This document shows, one piece after another, positions 12,834 through 25,200 of a stretch of 64,000 nt of DNA. Numbering within the stretch: the first letter of the stretch is position 1; each line of letters starts with the position of its first letter. The stretch covers positions 268,070 through 332,069 of the forward strand of contig JACEEZ010020120.1 in the NCBI GenBank assembly GCA_016584305.1, in the 5' to 3' direction. The stretch is from Chionoecetes opilio (taxonomy: Eukaryota > Arthropoda > Malacostraca > Decapoda > Majidae). The translations under genes were made by a program, and so were the position numbers. A model generated the notes under the pieces. The model was not told the origin of the DNA, did no database searches, and saw only the letters and a program-made list of their open reading frames with translations.

Positions 12834-15800
12834 GATTACAATATATTTGCGTTTGTAGATGATTCTAGTCAGTAATATTTAGCCATATTACTTATTATCA
12901 TTTCGAAATGGTAACTGCATAAAAGTAACATTCAATCATAGTTAAAGTCTGTTCACTAATATCCCAGCGGGAATACCGAGCGGGTATAGGCGTTGGTTAG
13001 GGCTGCAATGATCCGTTGAGGAACCATATGAGCCCTGGTGAATCGGTGATGTCCTATGATGCGTTCACAGGCGTGGTAGTTGATCAGTCTTCTTCAGTTA
13101 GACACAGGTAAGGTGGATGACAACGTATTGTTATGAGGTGTGGATGTACTCCGCCCGCCCGCCCACCCGCCCCATATCACCAGCCGCTGTCAATAGGTGG
13201 CGCGGACATCCACCGCTTATCTTGGGTGCCCGGCAACTGAAAATGATGAATCAGCTGCCTTTTCGGCTTAGTAACCGCGTTGATTCTTCCTCAGAAATGT
13301 GTCACATATTGAATATGTAGAGTATTGATGTTCAATGGAAGTATTTGATTATATATGGTGCTCATCGATCATCTCATCGGTAGGGGGTTACCGCCCGACG
13401 ATTTTTTCCCGATGGGGCACACGATGGGGGTGAAATGACGCTGTTCTTGAACCTGTGCAGTCGGGCATTTCCACGCCGGGACCCTATAGGGCACACGACG
13501 AGACCTTCTTGCAACTGGCCCTTAGGTGTGCGGATAGGTATCACACTCACAGCGAGGGTTGTAACAAGGCCAAGCAAGGGTCGGTTGTCTTCATATGTTT
13601 AGCGATTCGTTTATTCATCATATTTTATTCACATAGTTGGCTAATGTTATTTGTTTATTTGTATATCTATTAATTTGATATTTTTCCTCATTTTTTTATT
13701 TATTGAGTATGTCTCTCAAGGGAAAATGACGGTTCATGCCGCGCTTCCCCACGTCATGTTCGTAGCTGGAGCCGTGCCTTATACGTATATATATAACTAA
13801 AAAAGTCGCCGCACGTTAAGTTAGCAAAAATGGGTCCCCTTCACTTCACCCTTATGAACGCACGGGATTGGCTGAGGTGTTGGGTGTTGGGGCTTTAGGG
13901 CGGAACTTGGAGTAAGGCATTCCTTATTCGCCAACTTAACATGTGGCGACTATAGTCAGTTATCATATACATACAACATAACTCTTAGTGTAACAATAAG
14001 TGCATGTCTTTTTGCCCTCACGGGATTACGCAACCAACTCCAACAAATGGTTTAATAATTATGAGGATAGTTAAGGCTACTTTTTCCACAGTATAATTCA
14101 ACAGTATCGTAAGAAAACCGTGAAGGGCTTTCTTTGGCTGGCAGTACCGTGGACCTAACGAGGCACACAGTAGTTAACCTTCATGTTTTTGCCACTTCAA
14201 CATCAATATAAGTGGCAATGCGGAAGCGGCTCTTCGTATCATATGTACTAAGGGTAACTTTTAAACTTTACATACCATTATAGAAACACTAAATTCCGTG
14301 TTTTAGCGGAATGATACATATTGTTTGGGTTACGTAACTTATTGCTTTGCTACAGTTGAGAATTTGCTGAAACAAGCTACATACCTGCGTAGGAGGAAGG
14401 AGGGAGAAGGCAAGTGATGGCGGCAGAACACGAGGCTTTATGACGTGCTAACCAAGCAAATAATGTATTCGCACCTGCCATTTAAGAGTAGTTTTGTGTA
14501 TAGGTTAAGGGAAGCTTAGTCACGTGTTTGCAATGCACATGCTAACGATGGATATGTGGTTATATATACATGTATGGGTTGTTGTAATATTGTTTATAAA
14601 AGGGGTTAAAAAAATACAATACGGTCATTCATAAAGAAGACTTGCTTCGTGGGGTTAGAAAGCGTTGTGATTGATGATGAATACAAGTCATCTGGTGGCT
14701 TAACGAGAAAATAATACAGGAAAACAATACTGTCGAAATGGCTGTTGTGAGCATTGCTAATGTATAATTTGATATTTAATCTATTTTTCGATTTGATTGG
14801 AGCTACATTGAATTGTGTAATCCTTTTGATCTGTGAATAACATACAAAATCAACTGTATGTCTTGATTCTTACCATATAACTGTACCTTTGGATTTGATT
14901 TGAAACTTGAAAGCGAGTTTTGGCACTTGAAATTAGGCTGACTCAGGAGTGTAGCGTCCGTCCCTGACCTTGGGTGATATTCGTGATTTTTGACATTTTT
15001 ACATACTGACCACTGAAGAAAATGTCGGATATCCCCAGTAATTATTTGAATATTTGTTTTCGGGGATGGGTCAAAGCGATATTACAAGTACGATTTTTTA
15101 AATTATTACAATTAGCTACCGTAGATAACAGTAAAGTCGCCAGGACAACTTTTTTTTCTGTTTACAGACGTGTGGTGGCGTTAATACTTATATTTCTACA
15201 TCCATGATTTCAGGAAAGTTAGAAGGGGCTATCTGGAGAGTCTGTGTCATTTTGTGTCTTCATCTGTGTCATAGTATGGCTATAAATGAACAAATTACAA
15301 AAATATCTACAAAGTGGCTACCAACAATAGAGTCGCCATCTAGTGTTTATTTACTGAGTGTCCTACCGCTGTCGTCGTCGCCCGAAAAAAAAAACGCGTA
15401 GCGAAATTTGAAACCGTCTATACTTGCAGATACAAAGCATAAAACAACGCTGAAACAGGGTAGATTATACAGTCATGATATAAACTACTGTGTATCATCT
15501 TCAGTGGCACAACTGGCACATACAAATCAGTAGTGATGCTATAATTCGTAATATTTGGCGGCTGGCGACATGACTGCAGGTGGCGACTTTACTGTTATCT
15601 ACGGTAGCTACATAGACGTTTTTATGCTCATAGTAGCAGCTAGATCTCACTGATGCAAATGTGAGTAAATATCACATTTCTCATACATACTCCTTTTATC
15701 CACCACCATCAATGCAAGAATGTTCGCAGTGCAAGGTAATAATAATGACAATTACTATTGATTGGCTGTCCTTTGGTAATCTGATAGGTTGTAGAAACTC

Positions 15801-16195
15801 ACGATTGTTGTCGATTTCAAGGAATTTTTTTTTTTCTTTAATTGTATTTATTGTAGATGCAGTCGTAAGCACATGCGTATATTGATTTCAGCATCAAGCA
15901 CCGTAGAAAACGAAAGAAAACATTATATAAGAAGATAGGCATGATATAATATTGGTATTGGATGAAAATGTTATATCTTTCACGGAATACAGGCGAATTG
16001 CAGTGCATGATTGTTAGAGATACCGTACATACATACCACGCGTGTTTCACGTCTACTACATGCGTGGGTATACATCAAGGATTATATAACTAATATCCTT
16101 GGTATACATCGTTGACAGCTAACGACTCAGTGTACAGGAGAGTGCAACATAGCATCAGTCATAACAGATAAAACTCACAACCTACCTGGATGCAT
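3928..16195 (-). CDS. HEX: Beta-hexosaminidase (glycoside hydrolase family 20), 13 coding exons, 548 aa
   Basis: Lysosomal/secreted enzyme removing terminal N-acetylhexosamine from glycoconjugates. Coding exons, transcript order: 16186-16195, 9803-9947, 9523-9610, 8869-8994, 8582-8742, 8195-8350, 7246-7358, 6916-6970, 6624-6773, 6325-6450, 5852-5966, 5219-5330, 3928-4217. All junctions are GT/AG, phases agree, and the sum is 1647 nt. An N-terminal hydrophobic segment (about residues 4-18) fits a signal peptide. The GH20 N-domain covers roughly 50-175, followed by the catalytic barrel. Recognisable motifs are [30 protein letters not shown] (catalytic pair D328-E329), VWQEVFD, WYLN and [12 protein letters not shown]. 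Length matches human HEXA/HEXB (529/556). At the subunit-diagnostic site it has N432-Y433, neither the alpha (N-R) nor beta (D-L) pair. SINEs sit in two introns. The family is certain; the orthology class is not. Confidence 0.95.
4808..5100 (+). mobile_element. tRNA-derived SINE (family A), with target-site duplication
   Basis: The head looks like a tRNA: A-box-like GTAGTGGTTAGCGC and B-box GGTTCGAATTC. The body of about 220 bp is unrelated to tRNA and ends CGCCATCTTTACCTTTACTT. It is flanked by 13-bp near-identical repeats, TATCAGCTCTATG (4795-4807) and TATCAGCTATATG (5101-5113), as expected for target-primed insertion. It sits in the last hexosaminidase intron, opposite to the gene. A nested inverted copy is at 48842-49065. 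Confidence 0.85.
6624..6773 (-). CDS. HEX: Hexosaminidase catalytic exon (exon 9)
   Basis: Carries HLGGDEV with the GH20 catalytic Asp-Glu pair (residues 328-329). It begins mid-codon after the short 55-bp exon 6916-6970, which codes for HTQSWG...LLTTCY, and ends TG|GTAAGG, so the W335 codon is split. Confidence 0.93.
7820..8140 (-). mobile_element. tRNA-derived SINE (family B), copy 1
   Basis: Read on the minus strand it starts GGGGAGGTGATGGCAGAGTGG, a Leu/Ser-tRNA-like A-box region, then GTTCTATTCCCG as a B box. The body contains the conserved segment TGGCGCAGGCAGGATTTTTA in plus orientation and ends near a CCTCCAGGG/CCCTGGAGG hairpin. It lies in a hexosaminidase intron in sense orientation. 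Related copies are at 17220-17545 and 34366-34710. Confidence 0.85.
12760..12831. repeat. (TCC)n then (CT)n microsatellite
   Basis: About 16 bases of TCC repeats run directly into about 56 bases of uninterrupted CT. Confidence 0.95.
13791..13966. mobile_element. Small TIR element (MITE-like)
   Basis: The left end, ATAACTAAAAAAGTCGCCGC, and the inverted right end, ATAACTGACTATAGTCGCCA, match imperfectly over about 35 bp and share GTTAAGTT. The interior is about 100 bp with no coding capacity. No clean target duplication was identified. Confidence 0.5.
15115..15608. mobile_element. TIR element with perfect 28-bp inverted repeats and TA duplication
   Basis: Positions 15115-15142 and 15581-15608 are exact reverse complements over 28 bases, beginning GCTACCGTAGATAACAG. 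Both ends abut TA (15113-15114, 15609-15610), the duplication typical of Tc1/mariner-type insertions. The 494-bp interior has no transposase and contains the repeat shared with 552-624. Confidence 0.8.
15177..15247 (+). repeat. Dispersed repeat, copy 2 (shared with 552-624)
   Basis: Nearly the same 70 bases as 552-624, from TGGCGTTAATAC to GAGAGTCTGTGT, here inside the 15115-15608 TIR element. Confidence 0.6.
16186..16195 (-). CDS. HEX: Hexosaminidase first coding exon (10 nt) and start codon
   Basis: ATG CAT CCA G followed by the donor GTAGGT. The final G plus CC of exon 2 makes GCC, giving [18 protein letters not shown], a good signal-peptide start. The ATG has A at -3. The resulting intron is 6.2 kb. 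The alternative is read-through of exon 2 to an ATG at 10008 (MYLRLHAQ...), but a strong polypyrimidine/CAG acceptor lies between that ATG and exon 2. The 5' UTR continues upstream into 16196-16260 or beyond. RNA evidence would settle the start. Confidence 0.65.
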
Positions 16196-16980
16196 GCTGC
16201 TTCTCACTGTGCTGCCTAAAGAGAACTGTCGAGGCAGTAGCGGCCGAGCAGCGGCGAGCGGCCAGTAGGAGATAAGAGGGGCGAGGGGTGGTGGACCGCC
16301 GCCCAGATGGGAAAAGTTGCCAGAGAAAGCTAGTAGAAAGGATACGCGTTCCCTCTGACTCTCTTATGGGGCGCTGCTGAACGATAAGATATAATGAACT
16401 TTGATGAATGGTTGTAGTGTAACATTCGAGTGTCTTGTGGAGAAGCAAGCCTGCGGTATAGTGAGCGTTTCTTTTTAATTTTCCTATTCACTTATGTTTT
16501 TGTTTACTTGTTTGCGGTACATCCACTTAATAAAGATTTCTTGTCACATATCTACAGTAAAACCCAGATAATCAGACTTTAGGCCTTGTCCGATTTAATA
16601 AAAAGTTCAGTAAAAAGTTAGGGCGGGGGAGGCCAAAGTGACAGGCAGTGTGAGAGATAATCAGATAAACTGTCTGACAGAGACAGACAGACATACAATT
16701 TGTCTAACAGACAGATAGACAGTGTCACACATACACCTAACAAGTCCTAACATCCTGTGTGGTCTGATCGGAATCATCATCGGATGCGTCTCCACCTGCG
16801 GCTCAGCAGGAGCCCCGGGGCGCTCAGGGTAGAATCTGCCGACAGAACAGGTTACTGTCCCCCTTGAGCAAGTTAGGGGATGGGATGTGTGTAGTGTGTA
16901 AGTTCCTACCTGGAATCAATCAAAGACCGGTCACTGTGAGCTCAAAGCCCTTTTCAGGCTGGCGATCACGAGTCCAGTTA

Positions 16981-17219
16981 GCGTAGATTTAGAAAGGAAA
17001 TAGGGAAAAACTGGTTCACAAATAGGGTGGTGAATGAATGGAATGGTCTCAGTAGACAGGTTAGTGCGGAGTCATTAGGGAGCTTTAAAGAGGAGCTGGA
17101 TAGGTTCATGGATGGGGATGAAAGGTGGATGTAGGTAGTGTTAGGTGACAGGAACTACCACGTGTAGGCCTCGCGGCCTCTTGTAGCTTCCTTATTTTCT
17201 TATATTCTTATAACTACTT
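16981..17219 (+). mobile_element. Non-LTR retrotransposon 3' end, second copy
   Basis: The open frame reads RRFRKEIGKNWFTNRVVNEW, continues through NGLSRQVSAESLGSF and LDRFMDGDERWM, then stops at TAG. It is the same family as 3331-3706 and, unlike that copy, unshifted here. The 3' tail CCTCGCGGCCTCTTGTAGC follows. It directly abuts the SINE starting at 17220. Confidence 0.75.
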
Positions 17220-17545
17220 TGGGGGAGGCAAAGTGGTTAGCGACTGCAAATGGCAAGTTCGGTTCCGAGTTCGATTCCCGCCAGGTGCCAAAACCATTCT
17301 GCGATCGGTAAGTGACCGAAGATCACCCACATGATGCCCATTAACTCTACCTCCGACAGCGAGTGCATCGGAGGACACAGGGGGCGGCCTATCCCAGCCA
17401 AGTGAGCCTTTAATCACGCGCCACTTTAATAATCCTGCCTGCGCCACCCCGGGTAAGGGCCGACCATCATAACCCTCAAATAAACCTCCAGGGCCTACCA
17501 TCCGTGCCCTGGAGGTGATACTGGCATACTGCCTACACTTATAGG
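17220..17545 (+). mobile_element. tRNA-derived SINE (family B), copy 2
   Basis: The head GGGGGAGGCAAAGTGGTTAG is A-box-like, and GAGTTCGATTCCCGCC gives a clean B box. The body ends CCCTGGAGGTGATACTGGC as in the other copies. It is in the intergenic gap between the carrier and hexosaminidase genes, immediately after a LINE tail. Confidence 0.85.
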
Positions 17546-17721
17546 CTCAAATGTGAAGAAAACAAAAATTCGGACTTTAACCTCCTGTCCGAAACCAGAG
17601 ATCTATCCACGCATCACCATGGTTATTAATAACACTATTTAATTTCCCATACAGTTATCAAATAGTGTAACAAATAAAAGTATATAGTACTGTACTGCCA
17701 AACCTACCTTTGTGTTCAGTT

Positions 17722-18060
17722 TTATGGTGAACTATTATAACTGAGGGATGATTCATCCTTGTTGGACTGTGGTCGGAAAGTCCAAGGGGGCTCCCACAAG
17801 GCTCGTGGCTGGGGCAAGTTTATGTTTCCTGTCGAGAGTTGCTTGGTATGGGAAGGAAGCCTGCATGGGGACTCCTGTGTGGTGACCACCGGGAGTGGCG
17901 TCGTAGGGGGGGAGGCGACGCGCGCCCCAGCGTATGCCCCCAATGATTGATTGATTGCAGAGTTGAACAGAAAACCATCCAATCAACTGCCAATCTTTGA
18001 GTGTAGGACACTCAAACACGTCATAAAAATCTTCAAATATTAACTGTTCAAGATAAGATA
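17722..18060. other. Unassigned GC-rich segment
   Basis: A GC-rich block (17765-17950) with short open frames on both strands that match no family I recognise. It is flanked by AT-rich DNA and looks like a dispersed repeat, but no second copy is present in this window. Confidence 0.3.
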
Positions 18061-18064
18061 CACT

Positions 18065-21000
18065 CAATTTACCTTTCAAAATTTTATTTAAACACCTTCA
18101 TACATATACATGTATAATATAGTAATATTTTATATAGCTATGTGCGATTGGAAAATGTATAACAAAAAATATATTTACAAAATTCTATAAAAATTCACTT
18201 CAAGAAGAAGAAAATAATGTCTGTGGAAGAGCACATCGAGAGGACCTCTCCCTCCGACCCCGCACCCCGGGCACCACACAGCGGGAGGCTGCGAGGCACT
18301 AGTCAGTGTGTATCAAAATTATGATCTTGAGGAACTCGTGCCTGAGAGGATTAAGTCTAGTCTTGTTTAGTGGTTGTCACAGTTCGTTGTGATAAGTTCC
18401 AAGCTGACCGCCGCGGCCCTGTACACCTGCTGTCCATATGTATACTCTGGTCAATGGGAATATAACATACCTTTTAATTTAAGTCTTGGCGAGCCTTCAA
18501 GCTACATTTTGTGCACTTAACTGTGGAACAAAAATGACCAATAAAATGTTTGTGTGATTGATCACCATGCAGCTGATGAAGAGGATTACTTTTGGGGTTC
18601 ATCCTAATAGCTGAAATATTAAAAAATACACTATAGAATTGCACAAAAGTTTAACATATTACATTATGAAGTCAACTACAACTGGTCTGTTCAGTTAATT
18701 AATTGTCTTTTTTAATTATCTGAACTACCAGTCTTAATTGTATGGTTGGTAGCCAGATATTTGCCTTTATTATCCACCTTAGCTGCCTGCGTATGTTTAC
18801 TTGACATTCTTGCAAAGGCATGAAATGGTGATACCAAAACTTTTGTGCACTGCGAACATGTCATGCATATTCATAGTTTATGATAAATGCAGATGCGTCA
18901 AGATAAGATTCTCCAAATACATATCGATAAACTTTAAAAGGAAGTGCTCTTGAAGGGTACATTTCATCATAACAAAATGCTTAATCAGCACAACAGTAAT
19001 TACTTATGGTTCTATAGATAAAGAAAAATTATCGGCATAATCAACGGGCAATGTTTCATAACTGTGCTTGAAGTTTGTTAGAAAATACATACAATACTTG
19101 GGAAATATAAAAATAAATCTGAACTTTGAAAATAGACAACTTTGTGCATAGGTGCAAATCTAACACACTTGCCACAGACTATTACACTAAACCAGAGGTC
19201 ACACCCTGGACACCAATACTGTTATTTATCAGTTACTTTAGATAAGGATATGTTTTCTATTACGTATGCTAATAATCATCATTATACAAGGTTCTTGAAA
19301 CTTTACTAATTTAAATCAAACAGTAGATCAACCGAATTTCTTTTCAAGTGGATGCTCAAAAAGGTCATATTTAAATTCAGCACATTTCAGTTACCTTAAG
19401 GAAACAATTATATGAACAGCTCTGTACTACATAACAGAAATTATCCTACAGTACATATATCGTGTTTTATGTACAGCATCCAGACACATTAACAGTAAGT
19501 GAACATCAAGAATGAGTAACTCCCGGCACTTTGCTATGCGTGATATGGTGCTTCCAGAGGGGCAGCAGTAGTTGTGATGCACCATGTACCCACACTTCTT
19601 ATGGTAAATGGAAGGAATTTGCATGCATCAGATAGCTGCCACGCTGACATTATCTTTCAAATTTAATCTACTTTAAGATATGATCCAGTATTCCCTTTAT
19701 CTCGTAACACAAGTGAGCCTTTTGTTGTGCACCTATACTCAGTTTTCCCATGACTAAGTAGTACATTATCACTTCACAATGTATGATTGTATGTGGTGCA
19801 AAAATTAAGTGCCCCTAACCAACATATACTGCTGACATTAATTACATACATTGTGAAAGTCAGTGATACATTGAAATATAAATTTCATGAGAATTATATA
19901 TTTTAATTGGATTTCCTGGGCTGTGATGGGTATGTGGCATAATGGTGCCATTTGCAGAGTTGAGATACCACTAGGATATACATAAGCAACTTATTCTCTG
20001 CTCACATCAAAAGCTGTAATAATATATTGGCAGCTGCATAAAAAGTGCTATTATATTTTTTAACAAAGTTTGACTGAGTTAGTATCTTGCTTCTATCAAA
20101 TGCACACTATACCCTATGCCCTACATCCATGAACATCTGATGAAGTGTTGGTAGCTGAAATTACCGAACAGTTTTTTAGTCATGTCGAATTAGTTTGGAA
20201 ATGTATATTGACAACAATTAAGGCAATATATTCTGGCAAGACTGTTTTGTGTGCGGCAGATAAATACTCATTGTTGGACCAGCGAGTCAGAGTATAACAA
20301 TTGGTGCTCCTCTGCCACAATATAGAAGGTTTCTTCATCTATTAAGGCAGCATGGGAGAGAGGGTCGAAGTCATCTCATTTTCTTATTTACTCTTCATGG
20401 AGCACACATTAAGATTAAATTCCCAGCCAACACCACTCTTGAACACCGTCAATCAATCAAGTACTGTCACATTTCCTTTAATGATAGCACAGACAAAAAC
20501 AACTATACAAACATTCCTGGCGTGACCTCACTCTGGCTTCTCACCAGCATCAGTCGTCTCTCCCCACTCGGCCTGGCTGCCACCCGAAACCAATCCTGCC
20601 TTATTGCCAGCCATACCGTACTTTGATCTTATAGCTTCCACCTGACTTGCTGCCCTCCTAGCCAACTATGTAACACTGTGTGGCCACTATCATCTCACTT
20701 GTACAATGCATTTCTGCAATGCAGTCAGTCACCACTGTGCCATTCCTTCCAGTGCTAGCCTCGCCAAGCTCCACTTGGCTGTTATGTACAGTACATACCT
20801 TCTCTTTCCCCGCCATTTTCCTTCTGTTTCTTTTTTCTCTTCAGACAATATGACACTGCATGGAAGCATCTTGGCCAATTCAGTGTCTCTGTTAGCTCTA
20901 GTTCTCTTGAGAACAATTATGTTGGGCTAGGTTTTTGTAAGGAAATCACACTAAGAAGAGACTGGCAGGAAACATTCCACAATTGATATGTAAATAAAGA

Positions 21001-22258
21001 ACATTGAAAAGCTCTCTGTATGCAATGGCACAGAGGGCTCCGAATGGTGTTAAGGTATGTTTGTAATAGGTTTGTCTATTGTTTAAAGACTTTTTCCTGT
21101 ACCTCTCTATTATGGTTAGGAGGTCCTTTAATGGTTTTCCATACACAAAATTTAGGATAATTAGGTGACATCTAAGGAAACAGAAACGGCTCATTGCAAA
21201 AGTGGTCAGATTACAGTCTTAGTATGGTGCCAGCTGAAGGCAGCAGCCAAGCAGCCTGAAGCTGTGCTGCTTCATATTTTACCAGAAAATGTTGATCAAT
21301 TTCAACAACTCATGAATAATTAAAGTTTATGAGTGCTCTGATTTCGCAGGTGGAGTGAGCTAAGGTGTACTGCTTCTCTTGTATCAACAATCGGGTGTTG
21401 TTTCCAGGAATTGGTGAACTGGTAATATATAGTAAGTACATGCATTGTAAATTGTGTGTTCAGTGGGAAAATAGAAGGGGATTACTGAAATACGATATGG
21501 TCCTATGAAGATATGATTGTGCGGAACAATGTTAAATTTCACGAAATCGGAGTCAATAAGATCAGAACAAATATATGACCAGATTTCAATTAAAAATAAA
21601 AACACAATGTTTTCTAGTATCCTGAGTATCATGGAATGTATTGTTTCAAGTTGTAGAAAGTGTTTACAATAGCACCTGTCAAAGTTCAAGGAATATTCAG
21701 CGCTCCACAATTGTTAATTGGCATTAGTAAGACTAGCATTCATGCACTTGCTATCATGCATAAACTTGAAACATTAAAAATTTACCCATTCACTGTTAGC
21801 ACCACATCTATGAAATTCACAAATGAAATAAGCATTGAGCCTTTTTGCCTGATATCAAAATCAAGTTACCTACAAACAGTCCTGCTGTTGATAACATGCA
21901 CATTCAATACAAGATGTAAGCATTTACCCGATGAAAAACTTAGCCAAATGTTATATACAGGATTTAAGTTCGTGCTGTCCTGTCACACTGTGTTATTTAT
22001 GTGATGTAAACAGTGAAAGAGTTGACCATGCTTTGGTGAAATCAGAACTTGGCTATCTTATAGTAAAATATATAAGTAAAATGTATGCAGTTTCTGATGG
22101 TCAAGTAACTAAAATGTCTGTATTGTCATTAGTCATAAATCTTTAGTTGAATATTCTTCAGAAACACAAGATTGTGCACTAGATTGTTGACCCTGGATGG
22201 ATGTAAACACCTTGGCTCATCATTACTATGAACATAAATTATCTCTGACCTGCCATTT
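18065..22258 (-). other. Gene-free stretch, probable long 3' UTR of the citrate carrier
   Basis: About 4.2 kb downstream of the carrier stop with no recognisable exon, SINE or TIR element, in contrast to the repeat-rich DNA around it. Minus-strand AATAAA motifs occur at 18766-18771 and 18083-18088, the latter followed by a GT-rich stretch. A long 3' UTR is an inference; RNA reads would decide. Confidence 0.35.
18083..18088 (-). promoter_or_regulatory. Candidate distal poly(A) signal of the citrate carrier
   Basis: AATAAA on the minus strand. The sequence just downstream in transcript sense contains TTGAGTGTATCTT, a plausible GU-rich element. Another AATAAA is at 18766-18771. Confidence 0.3.
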
Positions 22259-25200
22259 CTATTTCCATACACGGTTGAAGAGATCCATGAAGCTGTCATA
22301 TATCATGAAGGTGATGGCCACGTCCAGACACACACGGCTCAGCCTGGGCACCGTGCCCTTGTAAAACCTGCAATAACAAACATTTTTTATTTTGACAAAT
22401 CCATAATTTTCATTCATCTACTTATTTTGAAGCCTGGATTTTGGAACTATTGGGGCCCAGTGCAGAAGGGTATACATTTGCTTCAGCCTCAATATTTGTT
22501 AAAACTGATGCTTATTTCTTGCAACTCCTTAAAGGAGTGATCAAAGCAGCAGCCTCTACATTTGCTCTTGTCCATGCATTTAATCTTTGTTACCTAAGTC
22601 TTCTAATGTACATGGACAGATTGGATGTCTTAATGCTCTCATCATATTTTCTTAAAATAGCTCAGTGCGTGTGTATTCCGTTTTAAACACTTTGCATTCA
22701 TGAAACGAAAGCAAAACGGAATGTAAAGTGTTGTGTGCACACCTAGACCACTGTCATATCCAATGAATGATGATTCCTTGATCAGAACATTTCCTTTGCA
22801 GAGTAAAGGGATAGAAGCTAAAATACAGCAAGAAAGTGTTCTCATTTTTCTTTTCTTTATTTACTAGAGTTTTCTGGAAATTGATATGCATCTGTATTCT
22901 AATACTACTTTGTTTAGTTCGCAATTCAGGTATTCATTCATTCGGTAATTCAGTCATTCATATTTCAAAGATATATTCATTTAAACTTACGCTCGAGGTC
23001 CTTCATTCTTCCATATCTTCTGGAAACAGTCAAGGGTACTTTTGTATTTGCTGGCATCCAACCCCTGCATCCTAGTTTTGACAACATCAACGGGGGTGTT
23101 GCCAAAGACTGACACAGCACCAGCAAAGCCACCAAATAAACCTGGAGAATACAGTACAGCATATAAAGAAACACATACTGGTTTGTGTAGTTTCATAATT
23201 AATCCACAAACCTGCAAAAGAAAAAAAGAAAAAAAAAAGATATTACCGTGAAAATGACAAAGCTGGTGCATTTGTCTTGATACAAGGTTATGCATACACT
23301 CAGAAATTAACATTGAGTATAATATATTCTAGGATTATAACATAGCCAAACTTAAATATTGCAGTGCATTCTTTTGTAAATAATAGCAACAAGACTGAGT
23401 ATGACTAATGCCATTCTGCTTACCAACGATTAGTTTAGGCACCGGCTTGGTTGGGTCTCCTCCCCTATACTTGTCTTTGCATGTCTCCATGACATAGAAG
23501 CGCATGGCCTGATTACTTCCTTGCTTTATTATCGTGGCTGTCACACCCTGATATGTCCCTCGGATGCCTGTGCGAATATTAAAAACTTAGTCAGTAATTT
23601 TCAGGTTGTATGATATAAATCTATCATGATAATAAAAATGGAAAAAGCTATAAACCACAATAAAATTCAGTAGTGTTCATAGCGTATTTTACAAATTAGG
23701 AGTTTCTTTACATATAAGCTGTATTATACACAACCCCTTATATTACTTTATGTGACCATCTATATTGAGAAGTGCAAGACACTGTGCATATGGTGATTAC
23801 ATTAAATCATTGGCATAAGTGGAAAATTATTTAAATGTGAGAAGATCAGAGCCTAAAGAATGAACATCTCTCAAGTTTCAAGTGGACTTTCTGGGAGACG
23901 TCTGTAGTAATAAAGTCAGTGGTGAGAACTGTAAAGCACACATGCACGTATTTAGCAAATGCGGGATAATTCTTGGATGGTAAAACATTCTGGAGATCCA
24001 AGGTTGTGGAGTTCAAGAGCAAATAATTTATCTGTAAAGTTATTGAACCATGAAGGGGAATGATCAGAAACGACAGTGGGAGGATCAACAATACACTCTA
24101 GTACCCCTTCATTCCCTACAAGTGTTTTGTACATGTGATTGTACAAAATCGTCTTAAGTTTAATGTCACAAAATAAAGGCTCGCTTTTAAACTTACCCTG
24201 TTCCCTTAGAATACACCTCACACCATGAAAGAAACCTTTGAACTTTGGGTTTCCTGAACGCTGGTCATTGATGAATTTGACTTTAATAGTCTCCATGGGG
24301 GTGACGGCAAAAATAGCCTCGGTCACTCCTGCCCCCAGACCACACAGCAGCCTCTTCCCAGGACTTAAGTTACCCCTCTCATCCACATTGTGCTTTTTCA
24401 GCTGTTCAAAGGCACCAAATCTGAAGTTGAAAAGTTATGCTAGTCAGTGCAGGCAGAGGAAGAAACAGCGCAGGTTAATATTCTATGATAAAAGTGTTAA
24501 GATAGATTATTCAAATGTAAATAATATTATGAAAACAACAAAAATCAAAAGACCAACAAAAGTACCATTTTGTAGGATATTCGGGTCTGATCCAATCAAT
24601 CATTCAGTCACTAGTCACCAAAATCAATATGAGATTTACATCACAAAGATTAAATAAAATTTGGAGCCGTCCCATCACACACCTAAGAACAGGTTGACTT
24701 GGATTTATCATGCAATAAGTCATGTAGTGTTTTAGTCACCTGAACAACTCTCGGCCTTGAACTGTCATTAGCACCCACCCACCTGCAGGCTGACTTGGGT
24801 ATTGAGCCATACAGCAGGACGGACAGGCCGCGGTAAAGGCCAAAGAACCCATGGCTCCCGACAGTCTTCTTGACACAGTCCGCGATGCCGTTGTATCGCT
24901 TGGCTCCTCCACTCTTTTCGTCCAGTTGTAGCTGTGTCTTGACATATTCGGTGGGAAAGGTGATGCAGATCTCAATGCCACCAGTTATACCACCTGAAAG
25001 GATAAAGGTTATGATGATTTCACAAACACCATAAGTATGATTTAGTAGTGGCGAATAGAACCCACTCCGGCAAAATATATATAAAATCTCCAACTCAACA
25101 ACTCCAATCAACCAACAAACTCCCAAAGGAGGCTTTATGCAGCTATTTCTGGCCAGCACAAGACAAAAGCTGCCTATTCTTAGCACTGTTACTTCACAAC

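Larger units (their letters stand above)
10000..16180. other. Hexosaminidase intron 1 (6.2 kb), no gene recognised
   Basis: Between 9948 and 16185. No exon with a recognisable protein was found. It contains a TCC/CT microsatellite, two small TIR elements (13791-13966, 15115-15608) and otherwise unassigned sequence. The stretch 10.9-12.5 kb has faint, heavily stopped reading frames that could be old transposase remnants, but no motif I can name. Confidence 0.5.

Noticed and set aside
16182..16448. 88-aa minus-strand frame covering the hexosaminidase first exon
   Set aside because: Its frame differs from the one that joins exon 2 correctly; no motif.
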